Shown here: positions 1 through 5,892 of the stretch, piece after piece | How positions within the stretch are numbered: position 1 is the first letter of the stretch | How the letters are laid out: every line of letters begins with the position of its first letter | Assembly: GCA_028872685.1 (NCBI GenBank) | Contig: JAPKEI010000158.1 | Coordinates: forward strand, 1-6,444 | DNA length: 6,444 nucleotides | Reading direction: 5' to 3' | Source of the DNA: Verrucomicrobiota bacterium | GTDB lineage: Bacteria; Verrucomicrobiota; Verrucomicrobiia; Limisphaerales; UBA1100 | Notes under the pieces: generated by a model | Seen by the model: only the letters and a program-made list of their open reading frames with translations | Told to the model about the DNA's origin: nothing | Database searches by the model: none | Program-made: the position numbers and the translations under genes

Positions 1-1
1 G

Positions 2-1258
2 ATTGTCTCTGGCATCGACCAGTCACTGGCGAACCTCAAGTGGAAACGCTTTGCTGCGGGCATGTATGAGCCCTTCGGCCTGCAGGTGATTAATGACAAG
101 GTGTATGTCACCTGCAAGGATCGCCTCACGCGACTGCATGATTTCAATAATGATGGAGAAGCGGATTTCTACGAGAGCTTCAGCGCCGATACCGATGTCT
201 CCACTTTTTTCCATGCGTTTAATTTTGATCTGCAACAGGATGCGGCCGGTAATCTCTATTACGTGAAGGCTGGCCAATACACCTCTCACACCTTGCCCGG
301 TGCGGTGATCAAGGTTTCGCCCGATGGCAAACGGCGCGAGGTCTACTGCACTGGGTTCCGCACGCCCAACGGCATGGGAATCCTGCCTGATGGCCGATTG
401 ACTGCCAGCGACAACCAAGGTAGCTGGATGCCTGCCTCCAAGGTCAGCCTGCTTAAGCCCGGCGGTTTTTACGGCTACGTGCAGACCCACACGCACAAGG
501 GTGGCCTGTGGGCTCCTGATGGTGGCCGCATCGATCACCGCAAAGTTGTGCCGCCCAAGAGCTTCGATCAGCCCCTCATCTGGATGCCACAGAATTTTGA
601 CAACTCCTCAGGCGGCCAGCTCTGGGTGGATGACCCGCGTTGGGGGCCGCTTTCAGGGCGCATGCTCCACACCAGCTTCGGCAAGGGCTGGCTCTATTAC
701 ATGATGTTGCAGGAAGTGAAGGGGCAGAGTCAGGCTGCCATCGTGCGGCTTAAACTGGACGCCTTAACTGGCATCCACCGCGCGCGTGTGAATCCTGCTG
801 ATGGACAGGTGTATGCCACCGGCCTAAATGGCTGGAATGGAGGAGGACGAAAGGGCCTTTCCCAAGGCCACATCCACCGCTTCCGCTACACCGGAAAGCC
901 CGCGCGACTGCTGACCGACACAAAGGTCAGGCATAATGGCATTGAATTGAAGTTCAATTTCAAGCTCGCTCCTAAGAACGCAATGGATCCAGCAAGCTAC
1001 CAGCTGAAACAATGGAACTACAAATGGGCTGCAAACTACGGCTCCAAGCAATACTCACCCAAGAGTGGCAAGGTTGGCCAGGATACTGTAGAGATTAGCA
1101 GCGTGAAATTAGCAAAAGATGGACACTCGGTGCTCCTGCAAATCCCGGGCATCAAGCCGGTGAACCAAGTGGAGATGAATCTTAAGTTGGAATCGGTCGA
1201 TTCAGAGCCCTTCAATGAACTGGTTTACCTCACCATCAACCAAGTGCCTAAAAAATAA
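2..1258 (+). CDS. PVC-type dehydrogenase-like beta-propeller protein, C-terminal part (5' end outside window)
   Basis: The reading frame is open from base 2, giving 418 visible residues and a TAA stop; the true start lies to the left. Visible residues 1 to about 300 resemble the glucose/sorbosone dehydrogenase-like propeller of large secreted Planctomycetota and Verrucomicrobiota proteins. Support includes EPFGLQV (23-29), the calcium-loop-like DFNNDGEAD (47-55), a TGFRTPNGMG stretch (117-126), DNQGSWMPAS (137-146) and HTSFGKGW (223-230). Residues from about 305 form a beta-rich tail (HNGIELKFNF, then PASYQLKQWNYKW) resembling an Ig-like or sugar-binding sandwich. No CXXCH haem motif occurs in the visible part; if the protein has a cytochrome c domain, as many relatives do, it must lie upstream. 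By family analogy it is probably exported and may oxidise a sugar or alcohol, but the substrate cannot be read here. The family call is firm; enzymatic activity is inferred. Confidence 0.85.
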   Translation: MVSGIDQSLANLKWKRFAAGMYEPFGLQVINDKVYVTCKDRLTRLHDFNNDGEADFYESFSADTDVSTFFHAFNFDLQQDAAGNLYYVKAGQYTSHTLPGAVIKVSPDGKRREVYCTGFRTPNGMGILPDGRLTASDNQGSWMPASKVSLLKPGGFYGYVQTHTHKGGLWAPDGGRIDHRKVVPPKSFDQPLIWMPQNFDNSSGGQLWVDDPRWGPLSGRMLHTSFGKGWLYYMMLQEVKGQSQAAIVRLKLDALTGIHRARVNPADGQVYATGLNGWNGGGRKGLSQGHIHRFRYTGKPARLLTDTKVRHNGIELKFNFKLAPKNAMDPASYQLKQWNYKWAANYGSKQYSPKSGKVGQDTVEISSVKLAKDGHSVLLQIPGIKPVNQVEMNLKLESVDSEPFNELVYLTINQVPKK

Positions 1259-1264
1259 ATTACC

Positions 1265-1293
1265 TCCCCCGATTAGATTATCGGAGTTTTTTT
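1265..1293 (+). terminator. Probable intrinsic terminator of the dehydrogenase-like gene
   Basis: Seven bases after the TAA stop at 1258, CCGAT (1269-1273) can pair with ATCGG (1280-1284) across a six-base loop. C1267 with G1286 can add a pair beyond one mismatch. A run of seven T follows immediately (1287-1293). The stem is short, but its position and the T-run fit a Rho-independent terminator for the upstream plus-strand gene. Confidence 0.6.
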
Positions 1294-1463
1294 ATTGTGG
1301 GAATTCTCCTTCAACCAACATGGTAAGAGCTGGTAAAATGTTGATCAGAGTTTGTAACAACCAAACCGACATTGCGTTTTTACACTTATAGACTGATAAG
1401 AAATAGATTCTGTATGTTGCTCTCCAAGAGAGTCGCATTCACAAAAAGACGAACATCCTCTAC
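1294..1463. other. AT-rich spacer between two convergent genes
   Basis: This stretch separates the terminator of the left gene from the stop of the minus-strand lyase. It is visibly richer in A and T than the flanking genes. I see only weak structure: CAACAT (1316-1321) opposite ATGTTG (1338-1343), and CTCTC (1420-1424) opposite GAGAG (1428-1432) with a three-base loop. Neither is followed by a T-run on the minus strand, so no terminator for the lyase gene can be assigned. No convincing coding sequence is present. Confidence 0.5.
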
Positions 1464-2402
1464 TCACCCCTTCCCCTCCCAATCGACCCACCAGTTTTGG
1501 AAAACTTTTAGCTGTGCTTCGACGTATTTGCTTTGGCTTTCGCTGAGTTTGTCCGTCTCGTTGAAGTGATGTTCGTAGTCACTGTCGCCGAGCAGGACGA
1601 GGAGGTGTTTGTAATAGAGCACAAGATCCGGGCCCTCGTCGAAGGTGGAGAGGACTTGCAACGCCTGCTCGAGTTCACGAGCGAATGCGCGTGAGCGCGC
1701 GCATCCGGCGACGGCGCGTTCGCAGAGTTTGAGATAGTGCAGCACTTCGGCGGGGAGGCAGTTACCAATGCCGGTGATAGCGCCGCGCGCACCGCAATTT
1801 ACAAAACCGTGAAACACTTGCGTGTCCACGCCGGCCATCAGCACGAGGTTTTCGTCGCGGCTGGTGATGTGCTCGGCGGCGTAGCTCAATGCCTCCGCCC
1901 CGCCGAATTCCTTGAAGCCGACGAGGTTTGAAAACTCACCCTGCAAATCAAAAAACAAATCCGCCTTGGTCTCGAAGCCGTAGTAGGGGCTGTTGTAAAT
2001 CACTGCGGGCAGTTCCGGTGCCGCACCAAGGATGGCCGCAAAGTGCTCGCGCTGCGCTGCAGGCGAAGTGCCGCGCGAAAGCAATCGCGGGATGACCATT
2101 AACCCCCGTGCGCCAATCTCCTGCGCGTGCGCTGCGTGCGCTGCTGCCGTGCGAGTGTTCACCGCGCCCGTGCCCACGATAACCGGCACGCCGGCATCAG
2201 TGAGCGCGGCCACGCCGGCTTGGCGCTGGGCATCGGTAAGCAACGGCCAATCACCCATCGAGCCGCAGTACACCACGGCGTTCATCCCCGCGCCCATTAA
2301 CTCCTGCGCCTTGCGCACCAACGCGGCAGTGTTCGGTGCGCGGTCCTCGCCGCAAGGCGTCATCAAGGCGGGAATCCCGCCACAAAAAATCGTGCTGTCC
2401 AT
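1464..2402 (-). CDS. DapA/NanA-superfamily Schiff-base lyase or deaminase (not canonical dihydrodipicolinate synthase)
   Basis: This 312-residue protein has the usual length of the class I aldolase TIM-barrel family that includes DapA, NanA and related keto-acid lyases. Visible landmarks are IPALMTPC (10-17), the substrate loop YCGSMGD (45-51), YNSPYYG with the family tyrosine at 136, GFKEFGG with the Schiff-base lysine at 164, and GARGAITGIGN (204-214). Two DapA features are missing: the loop reads GSMGD instead of GTTGE, and the arginine of the YNVPSR motif is replaced by tyrosine (141). Lysine biosynthesis is therefore unlikely. The overall sequence recalls proteins annotated as 1-pyrroline-4-hydroxy-2-carboxylate deaminase of hydroxyproline breakdown, but that is from memory and no hydroxyproline gene is nearby. 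ATG at 2402 is the first possible start, since an in-frame TAA lies at 2421-2423; no clear Shine-Dalgarno site precedes it. The gene looks richer in GC than its neighbours. It is probably cytoplasmic, with no signal peptide. Confidence 0.9.
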   Translation of the reverse strand: MDSTIFCGGIPALMTPCGEDRAPNTAALVRKAQELMGAGMNAVVYCGSMGDWPLLTDAQRQAGVAALTDAGVPVIVGTGAVNTRTAAAHAAHAQEIGARGLMVIPRLLSRGTSPAAQREHFAAILGAAPELPAVIYNSPYYGFETKADLFFDLQGEFSNLVGFKEFGGAEALSYAAEHITSRDENLVLMAGVDTQVFHGFVNCGARGAITGIGNCLPAEVLHYLKLCERAVAGCARSRAFARELEQALQVLSTFDEGPDLVLYYKHLLVLLGDSDYEHHFNETDKLSESQSKYVEAQLKVFQNWWVDWEGKG

Positions 2403-2475
2403 AAATTCGGTGAGGCAGTTTTACTGCGTGACTGAGGTTTTGTCGATAACGCAGCGCGACAGCACATTTCGGGCA

Positions 2476-2504
2476 TTGACGAACGGCGGCTGTGAGGCCA
2501 GAAT
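2476..2504 (+). promoter_or_regulatory. Candidate sigma-70-type promoter for the DUF1080 pair
   Basis: A TTGACG box (2476-2481, five of six matches to the -35 consensus) is followed after 17 bases by CAGAAT (2499-2504, four of six matches to TATAAT). Transcription would start near 2511, directly at the ATG at 2512, which would make the mRNA nearly leaderless. This agrees with the lack of a well-spaced Shine-Dalgarno site: the only purine-rich candidate, GAGG at 2494-2497, is 14 bases from the ATG. The -10 match is modest, so the call is tentative. Confidence 0.35.
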
Positions 2505-2511
2505 TTTTCTC

Positions 2512-3162
2512 ATGACCAAGCACTTCCTTACTTCTATTGTATTATTGGCCCTCACCTTTTCCGCTTTGGCAAAGGACAAGGATTACACGCCCATCTTCGA
2601 TGGCAAAACGCTCAAGGGCTGGACGCAGCTCAACGGCACGGCCACGTATCGCGTGGAGAAAGGCATCATTATCGGCAAGACGAAAGAGGGCAGCCCTAAC
2701 TCTTTTTTGTGCTCGGACAAGTTGTACGACAATTTTGATTTGAAGTTTGATGTGAAGGTGGATAACGGCCTCAACTCCGGCGTGCAGGTTCGCTCACAAA
2801 CACGCGGTGGCCCCAAGGGACGCGTGAATGGCCCGCAAGTGGAGATTGAATCCAGCGGCACGAAAGGCGCGGAGTCTGGTTACATTTATGGCGAGGCGGC
2901 CGGGGGCTGGATGACACCGAAAGCAAAGCTCATCCCACACAAGCATTTCAAGGACGAGCAATGGAACACCTACCGTGTGCTCGCCCAAGGCGCGCGAATC
3001 CAAGTCTGGATCAATGGCACGCAAATCTCTGACCTAACGGATGAGGAGAAACTTAAGAGCCACCCCAAAGGCTTCATTGGCCTGCAGGTGCACGGCATCG
3101 GCAAAAAGAGCGGTCCTTTCGAGGTACGCTGGCGCAATCTGGAGATCATTGAACTCAAGTAG
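2512..3162 (+). CDS. Secreted DUF1080 (3-keto-disaccharide hydrolase-like) protein, first of a tandem pair
   Basis: The 216-residue product begins with a signal peptide (MTKH, a hydrophobic core, likely cleavage after ALA at 18-20), so it should be exported. The mature part is one DUF1080 beta-jelly-roll domain. Hallmarks are FDGKTLKGW (29-37), NSGVQVRS (88-95), GPQVEIE (107-113), QWNTYRV (150-156), VWINGTQI (165-172), GFIGLQVHG (187-195) and RWRNLEIIEL (206-215). The family is abundant in Bacteroidetes and PVC bacteria; members are annotated as 3-keto-disaccharide hydrolases, and some act on 3-keto-glycosides by hydrolysis or elimination. The substrate here is unknown. The frame stays open upstream to 2032, but that part is antisense to the lyase gene and the signal peptide fixes the start at 2512. 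It is divergent from the lyase and is followed after 9 bp by a paralogue, so the two are probably an operon. Confidence 0.92.
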   Translation: MTKHFLTSIVLLALTFSALAKDKDYTPIFDGKTLKGWTQLNGTATYRVEKGIIIGKTKEGSPNSFLCSDKLYDNFDLKFDVKVDNGLNSGVQVRSQTRGGPKGRVNGPQVEIESSGTKGAESGYIYGEAAGGWMTPKAKLIPHKHFKDEQWNTYRVLAQGARIQVWINGTQISDLTDEEKLKSHPKGFIGLQVHGIGKKSGPFEVRWRNLEIIELK

Positions 3163-3171
3163 GCACCAATC

Positions 3172-3792
3172 ATGAAGAAATTATTTCTTGTCATACTCAT
3201 CGCCCTCGCGCCTCTGGTTTCGGCCAAGGAAAAAGACTGGGTAACACTTTACAACGGCAAAGACCTTACCGGCTGGCAGACCACCGGCAACTGGCTCCCG
3301 CAAAAGGACGGCTCAGTGCTCATCCAACCGCGCAAAGGCGAAAAGGGCTGGCAACGCTACAAAGCCTATCTCTGGACGAAGCGCACTTATAAGGATTTTG
3401 TGTTGCACGTGGAATACAAGTATCCGCCCAAGGGTAACAGCGGCATTTACTTTCGCGTGCGCGACCGTGACAACCCCGTGAAGACCGGTATTGAGGCGCA
3501 AGTGCTCGATTCATTCGGCAAGGCAAAAGTGGGACCACACGATCACGGTGGCATCATCAGCACGGTGGGCGCCTCCAAAAACATGTCCAAGAAACCCGGC
3601 GAATGGAACACCATGATCGTGACCTGCAAAGGATCCCATTTGCTGGTGAAACTGAACGGAGAACAGATCGTCGACATTCAACTGGATAAAACTCCGGTGA
3701 AAGACCGCCCGCTCGAGGGCTACATCGGCCTGCAGGACCACGGCGAGCCCAACAACCTCTACTTCCGCAATATTAAAATTAAAGAGCTCTAG
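3172..3792 (+). CDS. Secreted DUF1080 (3-keto-disaccharide hydrolase-like) protein, second of a tandem pair
   Basis: This 206-residue protein has a signal peptide (MKKLF, hydrophobic core, likely cleavage after VSA at 16-18) and a single DUF1080 domain. Motifs include YNGKDLTGW (27-35), GNSGIYFRVR (88-97), GIEAQVLDS (106-114), GEWNTMIV (143-150), KLNGEQIVDI (160-169), GYIGLQDHG (183-191) and FRNIKIKEL (198-206). It shares the domain plan with the gene before it, but the middle differs: it carries GPHDHGG with two histidines (123, 125) where the paralogue has no matching histidine pair. This may mean different substrates or that only one copy is catalytic. The ATG is 9 bp after the previous stop; an AGG overlapping that stop (3161-3163) lies 8 bases upstream and could serve as a weak ribosome site. 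The gene ends with two consecutive in-frame stops, TAG then TAA (3790-3795). Confidence 0.92.
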   Translation: MKKLFLVILIALAPLVSAKEKDWVTLYNGKDLTGWQTTGNWLPQKDGSVLIQPRKGEKGWQRYKAYLWTKRTYKDFVLHVEYKYPPKGNSGIYFRVRDRDNPVKTGIEAQVLDSFGKAKVGPHDHGGIISTVGASKNMSKKPGEWNTMIVTCKGSHLLVKLNGEQIVDIQLDKTPVKDRPLEGYIGLQDHGEPNNLYFRNIKIKEL

Positions 3793-3897
3793 TAAGCGAC
3801 GCCGTCAATAATCCACCCGCCGGCTTGCCGCGATATGACCGACGAAGAATGCCTGCAAGCGATGGGGCAATCTCCGGATGGTGACGGCGAATAACCG
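3793..3897. other. Short spacer between convergent genes, with a long-range inverted repeat
   Basis: The spacer lies between the DUF1080 operon and the convergent ABC-F gene. CGCCGTCA (3800-3807) is repeated inverted as TGACGGCG (3882-3889), and ATCC (3811-3814) opposite GGAT (3876-3879) could extend the pairing inward. The loop is long and no T-run follows on either strand, so I do not call a terminator. A 19-codon ATG-to-TAA frame (3835-3894, beginning MTDEECLQAM) exists but has no recognised family or ribosome site and is probably chance. Confidence 0.4.
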
Positions 3898-5820
3898 CTA
3901 CTCGAAAGCCTCCAATTTACCCGCTGCTTTTTCCCATTCGGGGGTGAGGCTGTCCAGGGTGGTTTGGGCTTGGGTGAGTTCACGGTTGATGGTCATGGCG
4001 CGGCCGGGGTTTTCGTAGGTTCCGGGGTCTTCCAGCTCGACGGTGAGTTTTGTGATTTGGGCTTCAGCTTTTTGGATTTCTTTTTCGAGGCGTTTGACTT
4101 CTTTTTCAATGACGCGGCGGTCGCGGCTTTTGGCGTTGCGGGCTTCGGCTTCGGCGCGTTTGCGGGCGCGTTGGTCGCCTTTGTTGGCGGGCGCGGCGTT
4201 CGCAGGATTTGTGGCGACGGCTTTGGCGCCACCGGTGAGGCCGGCGCGGGCGGTTTCGGCGTGAGTCTTTTGCAAATAATAATCGTACCCGCCGGGGAAG
4301 TTGCGCAGGCGACCGGCGTTGACGTGGACGGTTTGCTCGGAAATCAATCGGATGAAATGAACGTCGTGGCTGATGAAAACAAGCGTGCCTTCGTATTGCT
4401 TGAGCGCGGCGATGAGGGCATCGATGCTGGCGATGTCGAGATGGGTGGTGGGCTCATCCATCAATAGGAGATTGGGCGGATCGAGCAGAAGTTTGACCAG
4501 CGCGAGGCGGCTTTTTTCACCACCGCTTAGCACGCCCACGCGTTTGAAAACGTCGTCGCCGCGAAAGAGGAATGAGCCGAGCACAGTGCGGGCATGTTCT
4601 TCGGTGAGGCGTTCGGGAGTGTCGAGCGCTTCCTCGAGCACGGTGGCCGAAGGGTTCAGCACGTCCACGCGGTTTTGCGAAAAGTAACCGCTCTTGCAAT
4701 TGTGCCCGGGGAGATGCTGCCCAGCCTGGGGTTTCAGCACCCCAGCGAGGAGTTTTAATAGCGTTGATTTCCCCGCGCCGTTGGGGCCAACGAGCACGGT
4801 GCGTTGGCCGCGCTCGATTTCGATTTCCATTCCGCGATACACCTCGTTGTCGCCATACGCGAAATCGATACCCTTGAGCGTGAGAACGCGTTGGCCGCTG
4901 CGCTCGGGTTGCGGGAAGCGGAAACCCTTCATTCGGCGCTCCTCGCCTTGCGGCGCGTCCACCATCGTGGCCTTCATCCGATCGATTTGCTTTTGTTTGC
5001 TTTTGGCTTGGGTGGCCTTGGTATTCTTCGCGCCGAAACGGGTGATGAATGTTTGCAAATGATCGATTTGGCGCTGTTGATTTTTGTGGGCGGCAAGTTG
5101 CTGATTCTCGTGCGCGTCGCGTTGTTGCAAAAACGAATCGTAATTTCCCGTCCAACGAAACAACCGCTCGCGGCGAATCTCGAGGATGCCGTGCACGAGT
5201 TGGTTAATGAATTCGCGGTCGTGGGAAATCATCAAAATTGCGCCGGGATAATTCTTCAAATAATCCTGCACCCAAATCAACGCTTCGAGGTCGAGATGGT
5301 TCGTCGGCTCATCGAGCATCAGCAAGTCCGGCTCCTGCACGAGCAAGCGGCCGAGATGCGCGCGCATAATCCAGCCACCACTCATCTCGCGCACGGGCCG
5401 GTCGTGATCGCTGTCGCTAAAGCTCAAGCCGGCAAGGATGCGCTTGGCCTTGGCCTCGATCTGCGGGCCGCCCTTTTCGTTGTACAACTCGTACTCCTCC
5501 GGCTCCACGTGTTCGCCGCGCAGAATTTTTCCGCGCGCCGCGAGATATTCCGGTGAAAACGACAGCGCCAATTCCAACACCGTGCCTTCCCCCACCGGCA
5601 AACTTTCCTGAGGCAAAAATCCGAGATCGAGGTTGCGCAGGCGTTCCACCTTGCCTTTGTCCACCGATTCCTCGCCGAGAATGAGGTTGAAAAGCGTGGA
5701 TTTCCCAGCGCCATTGGGCCCCACGAGACCCAGACGATCGCCACGGTTCAGCTGCAACGAAGCCTCGCTAAACAGCGTGCGCCCGCCAAATGATTTTTCC
5801 ACTCCCGCCAACGTCAACAT
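3898..5820 (-). CDS. ABC-F family ATPase, YheS-like (ribosome-associated)
   Basis: This is a soluble twin-ATPase of 640 residues from ATG at 5820, with no membrane segments. The first nucleotide-binding domain has Walker A GPNGAGKST (34-42), signature MSGGW (146-150), Walker B with DEPTNHLD (170-177) and SHD switch (199-201). The second has GPNGAGKST (345-353), LSGGEK (431-436), DEPTTHLD (455-462) and SHD (484-486). Between them, residues about 226-300 form the charged helical linker that in ABC-F proteins reaches the ribosomal tRNA sites, including RFGAKNTKATQAKSKQKQ (261-278). Residues about 550-640 are a Lys/Glu-rich coiled coil. Length and layout match Escherichia coli YheS better than EttA. 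ABC-F factors act on stalled or initiating ribosomes; some give antibiotic resistance, but nothing here points to that. A TTG at 5841 would add seven residues; ATG is preferred because the typical N-terminus MLTLAGVEKSFGG then starts cleanly. Neither start has a good Shine-Dalgarno site. Confidence 0.93.
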   Translation of the reverse strand: MLTLAGVEKSFGGRTLFSEASLQLNRGDRLGLVGPNGAGKSTLFNLILGEESVDKGKVERLRNLDLGFLPQESLPVGEGTVLELALSFSPEYLAARGKILRGEHVEPEEYELYNEKGGPQIEAKAKRILAGLSFSDSDHDRPVREMSGGWIMRAHLGRLLVQEPDLLMLDEPTNHLDLEALIWVQDYLKNYPGAILMISHDREFINQLVHGILEIRRERLFRWTGNYDSFLQQRDAHENQQLAAHKNQQRQIDHLQTFITRFGAKNTKATQAKSKQKQIDRMKATMVDAPQGEERRMKGFRFPQPERSGQRVLTLKGIDFAYGDNEVYRGMEIEIERGQRTVLVGPNGAGKSTLLKLLAGVLKPQAGQHLPGHNCKSGYFSQNRVDVLNPSATVLEEALDTPERLTEEHARTVLGSFLFRGDDVFKRVGVLSGGEKSRLALVKLLLDPPNLLLMDEPTTHLDIASIDALIAALKQYEGTLVFISHDVHFIRLISEQTVHVNAGRLRNFPGGYDYYLQKTHAETARAGLTGGAKAVATNPANAAPANKGDQRARKRAEAEARNAKSRDRRVIEKEVKRLEKEIQKAEAQITKLTVELEDPGTYENPGRAMTINRELTQAQTTLDSLTPEWEKAAGKLEAFE

Positions 5821-5892
5821 AAAGCCGCGCAAGATGCGCAAAGACGGGCTTCACGGCAAGGTAAAGTTGAAGAAAATAAGTTGTCGCGCCGA

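Noticed and set aside
1316..1343. CAACAT/ATGTTG inverted repeat with two nearby GGTAA copies as a possible operator or att site.
   Set aside because: Six-base arms and five-base repeats are expected by chance in AT-rich spacer, and no integrase or regulator gene is present.
1420..1432. A CTCTC/GAGAG hairpin as terminator of the minus-strand lyase gene.
   Set aside because: The stem is only five pairs and no T-run follows it on the minus strand.
1372..1569. A 65-codon plus-strand frame running from the spacer into the lyase gene.
   Set aside because: It begins at TTG without a ribosome site, overlaps the lyase 3' end in antisense and resembles no known small protein.
2032..2511. An in-frame plus-strand extension of 160 codons before the first DUF1080 gene.
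   Set aside because: Most of it is antisense to the well-supported lyase gene, its composition is Ala/Arg/Cys-rich shadow-like, and a clean signal peptide begins at 2512.
3964..4467. A plus-strand frame with a Phe/Gly/Ala-rich repetitive product.
   Set aside because: The apparent repeats mirror the Lys/Glu/Ala-rich coiled coil of the ABC-F C-terminus on the other strand.
4804..5556. A 250-codon plus-strand frame opposite the ABC-F gene.
   Set aside because: It is fully antisense to the conserved ATPase gene, shows no recognisable domain, and its existence is explained by codon bias of the real gene.
3898..5820. Antibiotic-resistance ABC-F protein.
   Set aside because: The layout with a C-terminal coiled coil matches housekeeping YheS-like proteins, and there is no resistance context or leader-peptide attenuator upstream.
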